A DNA stretch of 64,000 nt, from NCBI GenBank assembly GCA_916048095.2, contig OU696590.1, positions 3,199,001-3,263,000 on the forward strand. The letters run 5' to 3'. The position numbers were made by a program, and so were the translations under genes. A model generated the notes under the pieces. The model saw nothing but the letters and a program-made list of their open reading frames with translations, had not been told where the DNA came from and did not search any database. Origin of the DNA: Sacculina carcini (Eukaryota > Arthropoda > Thecostraca > Sacculinidae). This document shows, one piece after another, positions 1 through 10,257 of the stretch. Numbering within the stretch: the first letter of the stretch is position 1; every line of letters begins with the position of its first letter.

Positions 1-1550
1 GTTTTTTTTTAAAAACCCGTTTTTTTGCCAAACAAAACCGCGACCAAAAACACGTTCTTTTTGGTTTTTTTTGAAGAGTCATGCAAAGAATTCAAATTAT
101 GGAAATGATATATTTGGGATGTTAAATGAATTATTTTTTATCAACACATGGGTTATTCATGCTATTAGTGACCCTATCAAATTGAATTATCATTAAATAT
201 GCACAATATAATTGTTATAATGTGTCTGAAAGCCCTAATATCATTATTTGCACGGTACTGTGCAGCACTTCTATGTACAGTACAGTTTTGCATCCAATTA
301 TTGAGTTAATCATTGTGTAAGAAAGCAGGGTTTGAGAACCGTTTTTTATGCTAAAATCTGAAACTGTTTTAAAAAAGCAACAGGTGGCATAATTTTCTAT
401 TATTTTTTACACATTAACTTTTTCCTGCCAGAAATTAACTACGTTGGTTATAATAAGTTTCATCATATCCTTCAGCAGATCAATTATTTGCAAATATAAG
501 AGTACAAACACTGCAAACATTTACACAAATACTACGAATATGCACACAAACTTAGTGTCCCTAATGAGACTACGAATAAAAGCGGGTCGCAGTGGCAACG
601 GACCAGAAAAACGGACCAGAAAAACGGACAATATTTTCGTGTAGGAAAAAAACAACTGAGGAAATATATTTGATGTACAAAAAGGTATTTTAACACAAAT
701 AACTACATCAAAGAAACCATCATCCATAAAACCAGTTCTAAAAACAGGTTACTAATAAAAAACAGTTAATTTGGTTCAAGTTTCCTTGATCTGCCGCCAA
801 TTTTTTTCGCAATATCTACATCTACGAAAACAGTTTTTCAAAAAAATATGTAAAAAAACATGGTTTAAAAGAAAAGTTTAAATTAAGTGGTTTAACCAGC
901 CGCTTATACGTACCAGCAGGCTACTTGCTATACAAAAGGTATTTGAACGTACATCAATCAAATCTATCTTACATAGATACTGTTTTAGAAAACATTGTTT
1001 CATTAAAAAAGCGTTAGTTTGATGAACGTTTGTCAAAAAACACTTGACCAACCAATTAGCTTGTCCTGTTCTGCTGCCAACATTTTCTGGACCTGTACAT
1101 TAATAGAACGAATTTAAAACCAATTTGAAAAACATCATTGCATTTTTTCATAAAAAACACAGTTTCTTTTATAAAAAAAACATGATTACTCAATGAATTT
1201 TTTTTTGTTATGCTGACAAATTATTTCAAATATCCACATAATTAAAACCATCTTTAAAAACATGGGTTTTCTCAATGAAAAAAACCTAAACCACCGGACC
1301 CGGATGCACTTTCAAACAGTCTCCTGAGGTATTTATTGATAAATATTATTGTTTTTTATACTATTGTCAAATTATCTTTGAAATAAGACACGTAAAGATG
1401 TACAAAACATCAATTGAGCTCATTTCTATGTAATAAAATCTAACATCCGATGACAATTGGGGCTAATTCTAATAAAAAACAATAAAAAACTAAAAAAAAC
1501 ATGTTTTTTTACAAAAAAACCGCAACCAAAAAAAACGTTTTTTTTGCATC
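1..1550. repeat. A/T-rich repeat with direct repeats at both ends
   Basis: This stretch is A/T rich, full of poly-A and poly-T runs, and has no credible gene. A roughly 50-bp segment near position 10-60 (core ACCGCGACCAAAAACACG) recurs in the same orientation at about 1500-1547 (core ACCGCAACCAAAAAAAACG), so the unit looks bounded by direct repeats. Inside, segments around 765-840 and 1010-1090 resemble each other (both carry a CTGCCGCCA or CTGCTGCCA block after a TTGAT or TTGTC stretch), which suggests diverged tandem copies of about 300 bp. Its right edge abuts the broken end of a gypsy element at about 1550, so it probably inserted there or marks a deletion joint. The class is unknown. Confidence 0.45.
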
Positions 1551-1554
1551 ACTA

Positions 1555-1789
1555 CACATGACTGCCAGCGCTTCGCCTTCGATGGGGGCGTAGCACCGCT
1601 CGGCGTCTCTGAGAAATCTGGATCCTGCCAGAGTTACGCGCCATTCACTTGTGCAGCAGTCTGGCGAGATTTTGCTGCATTTACAATGTTTCTGTCTCAA
1701 CCAGTAGTCGGTCCCAGATTTTGACCAGTCTGTGTGGAGGCATGTTGGTCGACCTGGTTCAAATATACCGACGCCGTGACGAATTTCTT
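1555..1789 (-). pseudogene. Gypsy-B RNase H fragment
   Basis: The fragment reads RPTCLHTDWSKSGTDYWLRQKHC, then EWRVTLAGSRFLRDAERCYAPIEGEALAV, the hallmark of gypsy RNase H that directly follows RT. It lies left of the nested plus-strand element, continuing the pol order interrupted there. It is cut off at the A/T-rich repeat near 1550. Confidence 0.85.
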
Positions 1790-1793
1790 TGAC

Positions 1794-1951
1794 TGAGGCC
1801 ACCTGTGCGAGAGGTGCCTTGGTGGTGTGATCGTAGGCTCCGCCCACCACTAGCGCCTCCGAGTATGCGTGTGTGTGTGGGTTTTGCGTGTGTGTGCGTC
1901 ACAATACATCAAACTCTTGTTTCGTTCTGTGTAGTGAGCAGCGCTTCTACA
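1794..1951 (+). repeat. 5' LTR of Gypsy-A
   Basis: This 158-bp repeat begins TGAGGCCACC and ends GCTTCTACA, with the PBS directly after it. It matches 4337-4496 with about 6% divergence and a 2-bp length change in a GT run. It contains CTCCGCCCACCACTAGCGCC, shared by both copies. Confidence 0.85.
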
Positions 1952-1952
1952 G

Positions 1953-1963
1953 TGGTGACCCCG
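1953..1963 (+). other. Primer-binding site of Gypsy-A
   Basis: TGGTGACCCCG starts with the TGG complementary to a tRNA CCA end, two bases inside the 5' LTR. It is a conventional 3'-tRNA PBS; I do not assign the tRNA. Confidence 0.6.
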
Positions 1964-2699
1964 TTTGTTTGCGTTCCTAAAATGTAAGGCAAGCCAATGC
2001 AGTGTTCGTTCGTTACTCGGGTTGAATTACTACCTTCGATCCCATCGATGTGGATACATGGCTTTCCATGTGTGACAATCTGTGTGATGGCGGATGCATG
2101 CATCACAGTGCAGAGTACCATGCTGAGGAAAGTATTAGCCAGCATCACACTTTCGTCTGGTTAAGGGTTTGGCTACCGCAAGTCCTCTACCTGCCGACTG
2201 CTACTCACAGCTGCGTGCACGACTGAGGCAGCGTCTCCATCTCATCCCGCAGAGCGGCTAAGACGACTCAACAGTCTGCTAGCTGAATTGGGCTCACATA
2301 GACCCTCAGATCTTTATAGCGACATAGAAGCTCTGCATCCAAACGACACAGGACACGAAATAATCATCGATACCTTTCTGTCGCGTCTGCCATCGCTTAT
2401 CATCGACGCTTATCATCGGCCATTGCGCTCCGTCGCGACAGTTCGCCACGAATTGGAGTGCGAAGAGACGACGCAGTTGTTTTATCCACACAACATGCTC
2501 CAGGTCGTCCCGTGGTCGTGTCTCATCGTGATCGGCGACAAGCAGCGTCTGATCGTGCCTCACAACACATGTCAATGAGCGACTATGTCAATCGCTGGTG
2601 CAAGTAGCAGCGTCAGTGGGGACCAACCGCCCGCAGATGCACAACCCCTTGCACATTCAAATCAGACTTCCACGGAAACGCATCCCGCAGTCGACAGTA

Positions 2700-3130
2700 A
2701 TGGCAGTTGCAGGCTGCAATTCCGAATGCCATCTGCTTCAAATTGTCGATCGCAGCGGACGCCAGTATCTGGTAGATAGTGGCAGCGAGGTTTCGCTGAT
2801 ACCCGCTGGCAATCAGCAGAAAACCGCTGTGGCACTCAACAAACCAATTCTGCGTGCCGCTAATGGTACGGTAATAAGTGTGTACCAGAACGACCTATCC
2901 CTTGCAGTTGACCTTGGCCTCGGCAGAGTATGCAAATTCCAGTTCTTGGTGACAGCAGTTCTAGCGCCTATTTTGGGGGCCGACTTCCTAAGAGAGTTCG
3001 GCCTTGTTGTCGATATGCGCAACAGATGTTTGACAGACAGTGTCACTCACCTGTCGACACACAGCGGTGGTACAACAGGGCTGCCTCACCCTGTGTTAGC
3101 GCACATTAACAAGACACAGGGCTCATGCTG
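2700..3130 (+). pseudogene. Gypsy-A protease region
   Basis: The stretch reads YLVDSGSEVSLIP (the DTG/DSG catalytic block), then LRAANGTVISVY and PILGADFLREFGLVVDMRN, which are the standard blocks of gypsy aspartic protease. The downstream RT is reached only beyond the nested LINE insertion. Confidence 0.85.
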
Positions 3131-3145
3131 CGACGGGGCAGGATT

Positions 3146-3852
3146 AATTCATTCATTCATTATTGAGTTTTTGGGGTGCAACGGCCTCTAGGACCATATG
3201 ACACCCCCCAGTCTGTTAATAGCTAAATTAAACTAAAACTATGCATATTAACGTAATGGAGCGATGAAATAAATAAGCGTGAGGGTGAGTGATATGAATA
3301 TGAAAGTCAGAAGAATAAAAATCAATAAATAGTTCTAAAAGGCAAAAGCCGTAAGAATTCAAATTCAAATATGCGGCCCTCAATGACCGCCGATTGCTCC
3401 TGTCCGAGAACATCGTGAATAGTCCGAACGGATCCAAGAAAACGTTGACGCGCCTCCGAGAATGATGGGCATTCCACCAGGATGTGCTGCACGGAGAGAC
3501 GTGCATTACATGCGCTGCACGTGTGTTAAGGTTGTCCGAGTAGAAGATGGCGATGCGTGTCGTACGTGTGACCCACACGCAGACGACAGAGCTCCACTTC
3601 CTCGGACCTCTTCCGGCGACAAGAGCACATCCAATGTCCGATTTCGGGATTCACAGCTTTCAATTTGTTAGAACCACATTCGTCCCAGGAGAGCTGCCAG
3701 CGAGAACGGATAAAACGATGTATAATAGGATAAAAGTCCGAATACGGAATGGGAAAGTTAAGATAAAATGAGTAAAAGTCTCGTTCAGCAGCTCTTTTTG
3801 CGGCTCTGTCAGCTCACTCGTTGCCCAAAATACCAATATGGGCCGGAAAGGG
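3146..3852 (-). mobile_element. LINE 3' end (I/Jockey/R1-like), inserted in Gypsy-A with 12-bp TSD
   Basis: On the minus strand the fragment starts in the RNase H domain (HIGILGNE, then ADRAAKRAAERDF) and ends in the C-terminal zinc-knuckle-like region (ACNARLSVQHILVECPSF) followed by a 3' UTR carrying GGTGCAACGGCCTCTAGG on the plus strand and a (GAAT)n tail. The 12-bp duplication CGGGGCAGGATT flanks it at 3134-3145 and 3853-3864, so it is a 5'-truncated target-primed insertion. It has one in-frame TGA at 3814-3816 where the family has Trp or a similar residue (GNE-x-AD) and at least one frameshift near 3535. The GAAT tail and the UTR block resemble arthropod I- or R1-group LINEs, but the clade is not certain. 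Confidence 0.8.
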
Positions 3853-3929
3853 CGGGGCAGGATTCGGTGTCATACGCTCGTCAACCGAGTTCCAGCGTGT
3901 TTGTGTTCCGCCTACAGGATTCCCTGCAA

Positions 3930-4205
3930 TAAATATTCCTGGAGTCGAACATAAAATTGTCACCAGAGGTGCGCCTGTTCACGCTCGTCCTTGTCGCCTG
4001 ATGCCCGGCAAATTGACTGCGGTGAAGCGCTAACTGGACGAATTGTTGATAGGCGGTATAGTTGTACCTTCATTGTCTCCGTGGTCCAGTCCAATTCATT
4101 TGGTGCAAAAAGACGGCGGCAAGACGTACAGAATGGTTGGTTGTTACGAGCGTCTCAACGCCATGTCAACCCCCGACAGATATTCGATACCTCACTTGCA
4201 CTTGC
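3930..4205 (+). pseudogene. Gypsy-A reverse transcriptase, N-terminal part
   Basis: The blocks HKIVTRGAPVHARPCRLMP, GIVVPSLSPWSSPIHLVQK and CYERLNAMSTPDRYSIPHL are the entry and first fingers motifs of a gypsy RT. The rest of pol is absent before the 3' LTR, so this is an internally deleted copy. Confidence 0.8.
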
Positions 4206-4336
4206 TGATTAGGCATTACTGTGTACTATTGGTTTATGTAGATCTTTCATATTGTTATTATCGTCCTCATTATCGTGTATGCGTTTTACAACTTTTGTAT
4301 TGTCAGTGTATCGGTGCCCGGCACCTGGGGGCAAGC

Positions 4337-4496
4337 TGTGGCCACATGTGCGAGTGGCGCCTTGGTGGTGTGATCGTAGGCTCCGCCCACCACTAGCGCC
4401 TCTGAGTATGCGTGTGTGTGTGTGGGTTTTGCGTGTGTGTGCGTCACAATACATCAGTCTTTTGTTTCGTTCTGTGTAGTGAGCAGTGCTTCTACG
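4337..4496 (+). repeat. 3' LTR of Gypsy-A
   Basis: It begins TGTGGCCACA and ends GCTTCTACG, is followed by the 4-bp TGAC target duplication, and is preceded by a G-rich stretch (CCTGGGGGCAAGC) in the polypurine position. It is the partner of 1794-1951. Confidence 0.85.
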
Positions 4497-4500
4497 TGAC

Positions 4501-5424
4501 TATGACCGCTTTGGGGCGTTCGAAAGACACATCGAGCGTTGCATCCCATTTGAACGCGCATTTGGGACTCAGCAGAGGTTTAAACGGCTCCATCATGTCC
4601 GCTGTTCGTCCGTTATGCGAGACCTGACTCACCAGGCCGAACCACGCTCGGATGTTGGTGATATTGCGCGGCCGCGGGAAATTCGCAATGGCATCCAAAT
4701 ACTTTTGCAGTGGTCGCAGCGCATTGTTGGTAATTCCAAGCCCGGCAAAATCGAACTCGAGTGAGGAAAACTGGAACTTTTCCGGATTCAGAATGAAGAC
4801 ATTGCCACCCAGCCACTCTAAGCAATCTATCACCCGCCACCAGTACTCCTCCAGATCACTGTCCGACAACAACGTGTCGTCGACACACTTAGTTTTCCGC
4901 AGAATTTTCGCGATGATAGCGTCGTACCGTTGCGTGTACGCATCCTGAGACGCGATAAATCCCATTGGTGCTCGGCAGTATCTGAAACAGCCTTCCTCCG
5001 TTATGAAAATTGTTTTGTGACGGTCTTCTTGGCGAATCGGGATGGCGTGGTACCCGTTCCACGCATCTGTAATTTTTTTTACTGTGTTTGGTGGCACAGC
5101 TCTGGCTCGCTTCGCTGGTGGGACTGTGTGATGCCTTTCTCGGTCGCAATAAAGGTTAAACTGTTGCAGGTCAACGGTGCGCCTTGGTGTCCCGTCTGCC
5201 TTTGGAGAAATCGCTATGTCGTGCAGCCACGTAGAAGGCGTGTTTGGTGGAACGCTCTCCATCACGCCTAGTCTCTCATCCTGATGTAACTGCTCGGACA
5301 CGGTCTGCCGCCAGTGCACGGGAACATGCGGCGGTCGGTGTGCCACCACGGGTCGGGCGTCTGGCTGCACCCTGATCCCCATAGGAGAACCTAACATAGT
5401 TGGCAGCGGTTGATGTGGGCACAC
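4501..5424 (-). pseudogene. Gypsy-B reverse transcriptase region
   Basis: This is the polymerase part of the minus-strand gypsy fossil. Recognisable blocks are the QDERLGVMESVPPN entry, the TVDLQQFN block, RAPMGF (usually palm APFGL or APMGF) and CVDDTLL, in which VDD takes the place of the catalytic YxDD, as in several Ty3/gypsy clades. The thumb and connection region follows (LGLGIT-like blocks, RPRNITNIRAWFGLV). The adjacent element's LTR begins immediately past its left edge. Confidence 0.85.
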
Positions 5425-5457
5425 GTTGAATGTCGATGCCCCGTATCGCTTGAGTAA

Positions 5458-6198
5458 CTAACTTTTCATTGTGGCCGCACTCCTCATTGTTGGTGCAATT
5501 GGAAGCTGCTTGGGCCTGGCTGGCGGCTCACTTCGCTTTGGGCATCCACATTCTGCCAACGGAGGCTCACCGCTACAGCTCGCTGAGCTGAGGGCGGCCA
5601 ATCTGTGATCCGCTGCGCCAATTGTCGGGAAGTCCAGACCGATGATACCTAGTTGTGTCAGTAATGATAGACTTAGATAGAACTTGTTCGTTGTTGGTGT
5701 GACGAACACTTCGGCTGTTGCATGGATTTGCTCTCGCTGTTTGTGTAGTCCCGAAAACTTGAGACACAATAATCCCAAAACCGGTATTTCCTTGTGTGTG
5801 CTGCTTGGGTGTGCTGTGTTGACATCCGATGTTTGAATGTTGGTGTTGACAGCCCCTGCGGTTTCGAACAAGCTGTCCCAGAGACTTGATGCTTCTGACG
5901 ATCCTGACTGAAGACTGGCCGAATTCACACAGAAAGTTTCCTCCACAGCGCTGGCCCGAATACTCGACTTCTTCTGCTGGTCACGTTTTCTGCGCCAGCA
6001 GTTGATGCACGTTTCAAACTCTTCGAACTTGCCGCGAATTTTGCCGAATCGTTGAGTTGTGATTTCACATCCGCACTGGAATACCCGCACCGTATTGTCT
6101 TCCTTCGAAAGGGTTTGCGACGCGTTCTTGTGCGCATTAGTCGGCCGCGATTGTTTTCGGTAGCTGCTGGCTGCTATGCTGGATGACGCCGCCGTCAT
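5458..6198 (-). pseudogene. Gypsy-B protease and linker region
   Basis: This is an open stretch between gag and RT of the minus-strand gypsy fossil. The right-hand part is polar and Ser/Thr rich. The left-hand part (SLSLLTQLGIIGLDFP) matches the distal half of the gypsy aspartic protease, where LxxLGIIxLDFP-like sequence precedes RT. I do not see a clear catalytic DTG block, so the protease assignment rests on position and the distal motif. Confidence 0.55.
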
Positions 6199-6260
6199 TG
6201 CCCGTGCGCAGGTCTCTTTGCCGTCGATGAGTGCTGATACATCATTGAAATTCTGGTCAT

Positions 6261-6884
6261 CTATCTACGGCGTCCCCAGGACTTTCTTCCGTATCTCGTC
6301 GTCTGCGAGTCCACTGATGAGCACGAGCTTAACGATTTTGTCGCTGTAGTACAGATGGCGCGGCCCGTGCAGGTTGCTACGCTGCAGGGAGCTATCTTTG
6401 TCCACTGACATACGTTTGCGAGTACGCATAGGCGGACTACGTACTGCCTCACTGGTTCCACTGGATCCTGCACTCACTTGAGCAGCGACGTCCGACGCAC
6501 ACTCAGAGCGACGTGAATGCCCTCTAGGCGATGTATTGTGGCGAGCATCTCATTCTCGCTTCGGGAGGCAATGTCTGGGTCATCTATGAAGAGGTCCGCT
6601 TCAAGTTCAGGTGAGCAGCATGCCAAAAGTTGTGCATTCATCTGACTGAGTGTCAGCTCGGTGCAGTCACGGAACATGCTCCGGTGTCTTTTGAAAGCCG
6701 CCCAGTCGTCCTCACCGACGCCTTGTTCCATCGATGGGCGAATTATTTTGGGCGTTGGCTGACGCTGCGAGTGTTCGTGCAGATTTCGCTGATGAAGCTG
6801 CATTAGAGCAATGCACGTTGCCATGTCATCGCCTCGCTTGATTTCACCGCAACCGGCGGCCTCGCACTTCAGTGTCACCGTCAT
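6261..6884 (-). pseudogene. Gypsy-B gag region
   Basis: The matrix/capsid-like part contains DDWAAFKRHRSMFRDC and LLACCSPELEADLF, which match the capsid region of gypsy elements of this type (WxxFxxRWxxYK followed by LLxCCxxxLxxxL). A further block reads VRQYVVRLCVLANVCQWTKI, and the GLADDEIRKKVLG block is typical of the end of this gag. It is broken. Confidence 0.7.
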
Positions 6885-6890
6885 ATTGAC

Positions 6891-7420
6891 TCGGCGATAT
6901 TATTTCCAAAAATGTTTGATAGAGATCCCGATTAAATCATGTTCAGATAGACATTCGGAACATACACGTATATTAAACTTCACGAATGAATTAATCTGCA
7001 AACAAAACAATAATATACATATCAACAAACCACTTCGAATAGCCCCGCAAATACTCCCGCTGCGACACAGTACACACGCATTGGGAAATACGAATACACA
7101 ATCTCAGTACAAAATGGGTTTAGCGGGGTATTTGTCACTTACCGGGGCCAAAAAGGCACATGCGATCAGCGCGCCTGTCAAACACTGAATGATCACATAG
7201 AAGAGTGTGTGCAGACACGTGCGCACTAATTTGTGTCTAACGCTGGCCGGTGACCATGCGTGGGTCACACTGCTCTACGCACGACTCGCTCACTATTAGC
7301 TGCATTTCTACACCCACATATATACACACACGCACAAAAACATACTCATGCACACACAACGCACAATTGGAACATAGCAGTAAGAAGAAAACAGAAAAAG
7401 CAAGAAAACTACTAGTAAAT
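6891..7420. other. Non-coding stretch
   Basis: Nothing gene-like is visible. The first 300 bp may contain the lost leader of Gypsy-B. From about 7300 it is a CA-rich stretch (TATATACACACACGCAC). Confidence 0.4.
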
Positions 7421-7444
7421 ACAGGGTGCTCCAAAAAATGTAAC
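7421..7444 (+). repeat. Tc1/mariner-like terminal repeat, left
   Basis: The sequence starts ACAGGGTGCTCC, runs through a poly-A stretch and ends TGTAAC. It is the near-perfect inverse of 15897-15921 (one A fewer). With TA counted as the target duplication the terminus is CAGGGTGCTCC, typical of Tc1/mariner ends. Body sequence next to it is overwritten by an (AAC)n run. Confidence 0.5.
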
Positions 7445-7454
7445 AACAACAACA

Positions 7455-8035
7455 ACAACATATATTCAATAATATTCATTATTTATTATTATATATTCAT
7501 ATATTCATATATTCGCCTTCTCCTCCTTCCTACTTACTTACCCTCCTACATTGCTGCGAGCGACCTTCCAGTCGTCGTCCTGTACCTCTTGTTTCTCCTC
7601 CTGCTCTTCATGAGTCAAGCTGGTCAGCCAGATCATTCTACTTTTCTGCTCCCAGTCTTCACAATCAACTTCCTCCTCATGTCCTGAAGCAAAAATCATA
7701 CTCCTCATTCTCTTCTGCTCTGCAAAATTTTTTGCTATCTTTGTACACCTCTAACTCCTCCATTCCGACAGCACTAAATCTTGTTCTCTCTACATTCGAT
7801 TTTCTTGGTTACCAGTGTTAATCTATGATGTGATGTGTGATGTGATGTATGTTACTGTGTAAGATTTTTCTTTTGCTGTTTTATACTCGTTTTTCTCTTT
7901 TTCATCATGTGTATTATTCTTGATGGCTCATTTATTTTCCATATATGAGCTAATACTCCTTTATATTGTTCGCACCAGTTTTACTCTTTTACGCGCCTCT
8001 GCTCTACTTGGCGCTATATCAAATACATGTTTGTT
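7455..8035 (+). mobile_element. L2-like LINE 3' end, plus strand
   Basis: The strongly diverged coding end resembles the C-terminus of the better-preserved L2-like copy at 17.4-18.3 kb. The 3' UTR ends GGCGCTATATCAAATACATG followed by a (TTTG)n tail at about 8030-8052, as in the 17.4-kb copy (GCGCTATATGAAATACATG plus (TTG)n). No intact reading frame remains. Confidence 0.55.
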
Positions 8036-8039
8036 TGTT

Positions 8040-8865
8040 TGTTTGTTTGTTTAATAAAGCGCACGATAAAATGCAAAAGCGCGAACACACAATAAAAGAC
8101 AAGAGCATGCGGAAAAACAAACATATAAAAAGCATGCACAAAGAAAGATATACCGTGGACAAAATGAGAAAAACAAGAGCAATCAGAGGTAACAACATAT
8201 AAAACAACAAAGTGTACAAGAGACGCATTTATTCAGAAGCAAGAAGATGTTTGTGGAGAGCAGATGAAAAGGAAGCAAAGGAACTAATTTGATGAAGCTG
8301 AGGAGGTAGAGAGTTGTAGAGGCGAGGTGCAGAAAATTAGAAGTACTTGGCCCACCACGTGGACTGGTTGATGGCGGGAGGACAGATGAGTGGGACAGGG
8401 TGTCGAGATGAAGTATTACGAGTAGTATTACGAGAGTAGTATTAGAGAAGTATTACGAGTAGTACGTATTTGAGGTGACAGGAGTGCACGCAGGTAAGAC
8501 GGGAAAGAGAGAGACTTATCAATTTTGAAAACTGAACAGCAAATTTTGTAGCGAATTCTGAGGAGAGCAGGGAGCCAGCCAAGTAGACGGATGTAGGAAG
8601 AGGTCGGTGTTCTTGGAGGAAGTCTCACAACAAGGCGGCATGAAATATTAATGACAGATCGAAGTTGGCGAATCTTCTTGAGAGGCAAGTGAAGAAATAA
8701 CGAATTACAGTAGTCCAGACGAGAGAATATATAGGCGTTAACGAGAAGAATTACAGATTATTTATCGATGAGAGAACGGATAGGAAAACATTTACGTAGA
8801 ATAAACCGACAAGAGCGAGTGATGAGTGAAAAATTTCGGGTGAAAGAGAGTGTGACTGCATAAGC
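8040..8865 (-). mobile_element. L2-like LINE 3' part, minus strand
   Basis: The minus-strand reading at 8688-8428 gives LKKIRQLRSVINISCR, LPPRTPTSSYIRLLGWLPA and RIRYKICCSVFKI, the C-terminal block of L2/CR1-type RT (HITPVLRELHWLPVxxRIxYK). Its own tail, (AAAC)n, faces the tail of the preceding plus-strand copy, so the two copies meet tail to tail at about 8035-8050. It is 5' truncated and broken. Confidence 0.7.
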
Positions 8866-9084
8866 TGTCACATTCTGCTATAGATCAGCCAGTGTTTGAG
8901 GTCTGTTGGCACAGACCTTTCCCTTTGCTGCTCCCCAGAACCAGAAATCAAGTGGATTTGAGTCAGGGCTGTGTCAGAGTCTCTGTCGTTGAGTGATATT
9001 ACGAGCAGAACTAACATGGTGTTACAAACGACAAAAAGCCCGCCAAACTGTCTAGCCGCCAATGCCGGGTCGCTTTCACCTCGA

Positions 9085-9198
9085 AAATGCTATATTTGCA
9101 ATCACACTGGTCATTTGATTAGAGAGTGCCCCAAAAGGAAATATCGGATGCGATGTTATAATTGTTCCAAATTGGGTCACATGGCGAAGGACTGTCAG
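9085..9198 (+). pseudogene. Gypsy-C nucleocapsid zinc knuckles
   Basis: Two consecutive CX2CX4HX4C knuckles are visible, CYICNHTGHLIREC and CYNCSKLGHMAKDC, followed by an acidic, Ser/Pro-rich linker. This is the end of gag in the fossil. Confidence 0.85.
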
Positions 9199-10257
9199 GG
9201 AAACGAGGAAGGAGAGGGCTCGTCAGCGCCAGCACCCTCTTCTCAGTGAGCAATGAGGCGCTTCCTTCAGTTACTGTGTTTATTGATCAACGTGAGTCTT
9301 GTGTGCTTGTTGATACCGGTCGTTCTCGCTGTATTGTGTGGAGTGGTGTTTGTAAAACATGGACACCAGTAACGACTCATGTGAATACTCTGGGTGGCAT
9401 GAGCTTTGACTGTTCGGGTGTTGGTGAATGTTGTGCGAGTGTCGAGGAACAGTCAGTTGTGGTGAAAGCCCTCGTTTTGCAGCACAGGCCGATGGGATAT
9501 GATGCGATTCTGGGAATGAACGCCATATCAGCGCTGGGGGGTGTTTGTGTACGTGCTGACGGTAGGGTGCGTTTTCAAGTGAGTGCCAAGGCCGCATACT
9601 GTACTGCGGCTGGTAATATTGTTGAGTCAAAACCTGGGCATGAGGCAGATGATGTTTTGATGAACACGGTTTTATGCAGTTAAAAACATGTGGACTTGCA
9701 AGTGGAAGTGGCTTGACGACCACGAGCCGCATCGTTTGACAAACAAAACTGCACAATATCATGTGAGGCAACACGCCAAGGAGGCATTTGACAGAGAGAT
9801 CAATGAGTGGATCAGCAACAAATGGTTGACTCCCTATGATGAGAGTGTACATGGACCTGCTCGCTGTTTAATTCCTCTGATGGCAGTGACCCAAAAGAAC
9901 AAGAACAAAGTGAGACCGGTTCTCGATTTCCGATAATTAAATCAACACATTGACACTCGTTCTGCAGATGCTGACGTATGCAATGAGAAGCTGAGGGAAT
10001 GGCGGATGAAGGGAGACAATGTGTTTATCATGGACCTCAAGAAAGCCTACCTGCATATATCAGTGGAGAGTTCGTTGTGGCCTTTCCAGACGGTAAAGTT
10101 CAATGGTGTGTTGTACTGCTTAACCAGGCTTGGATTCTGGTTGAGTGAGGCGCCCATGATCATGCATACGGTGGTCGACTCGGTGATGGCATAAAACGAC
10201 CAGATAAGACGTGGTACATCGGCATATGTTGACGATGTCCTCATTGATGGAAACATT

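Larger units (their letters stand above)
1794..4496 (+). mobile_element. Ty3/gypsy LTR element, plus strand, internally deleted fossil (Gypsy-A)
   Basis: The element is bounded by two LTRs (1794-1951 and 4337-4496) and lies inside Gypsy-B between its RT and RNase H parts. The TGAC immediately left (1790-1793) and right (4497-4500) is the target-site duplication. A primer-binding site TGGTGACCCCG starts two bases after the 5' LTR. Parts: gag traces at about 1990-2580, protease at about 2700-3130, the beginning of RT at about 3930-4205; everything from mid-RT to the 3' LTR is missing. A LINE 3' end (3146-3852) is inserted between protease and RT. The LTRs differ at about 10 of 158 positions (roughly 6%), so it is moderately old. 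It is broken in several places. Confidence 0.85.
1551..6890 (-). mobile_element. Ty3/gypsy LTR element, minus strand, interrupted fossil (Gypsy-B)
   Basis: Parts on the minus strand, in coding order: gag at about 6884-6261 (a second gag block reads VRQYVVRLCVLANVCQWTKIAP), protease region at about 6198-5458, reverse transcriptase at 5424-4501 (RAPMGF, then CVDDTLL in the YxDD position), and the start of RNase H at 1789-1555 (HTDWSKSGTDYWLRQKHC and YAPIEGEALAV). The gap between RT and RNase H is filled by a second gypsy element in the opposite orientation, flanked by a 4-bp TGAC duplication. No integrase is present because the element stops at the A/T-rich repeat near 1550, and I could not find an LTR at its right end. 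It is an old, broken copy with several interruptions besides the nested insertion. Confidence 0.85.
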
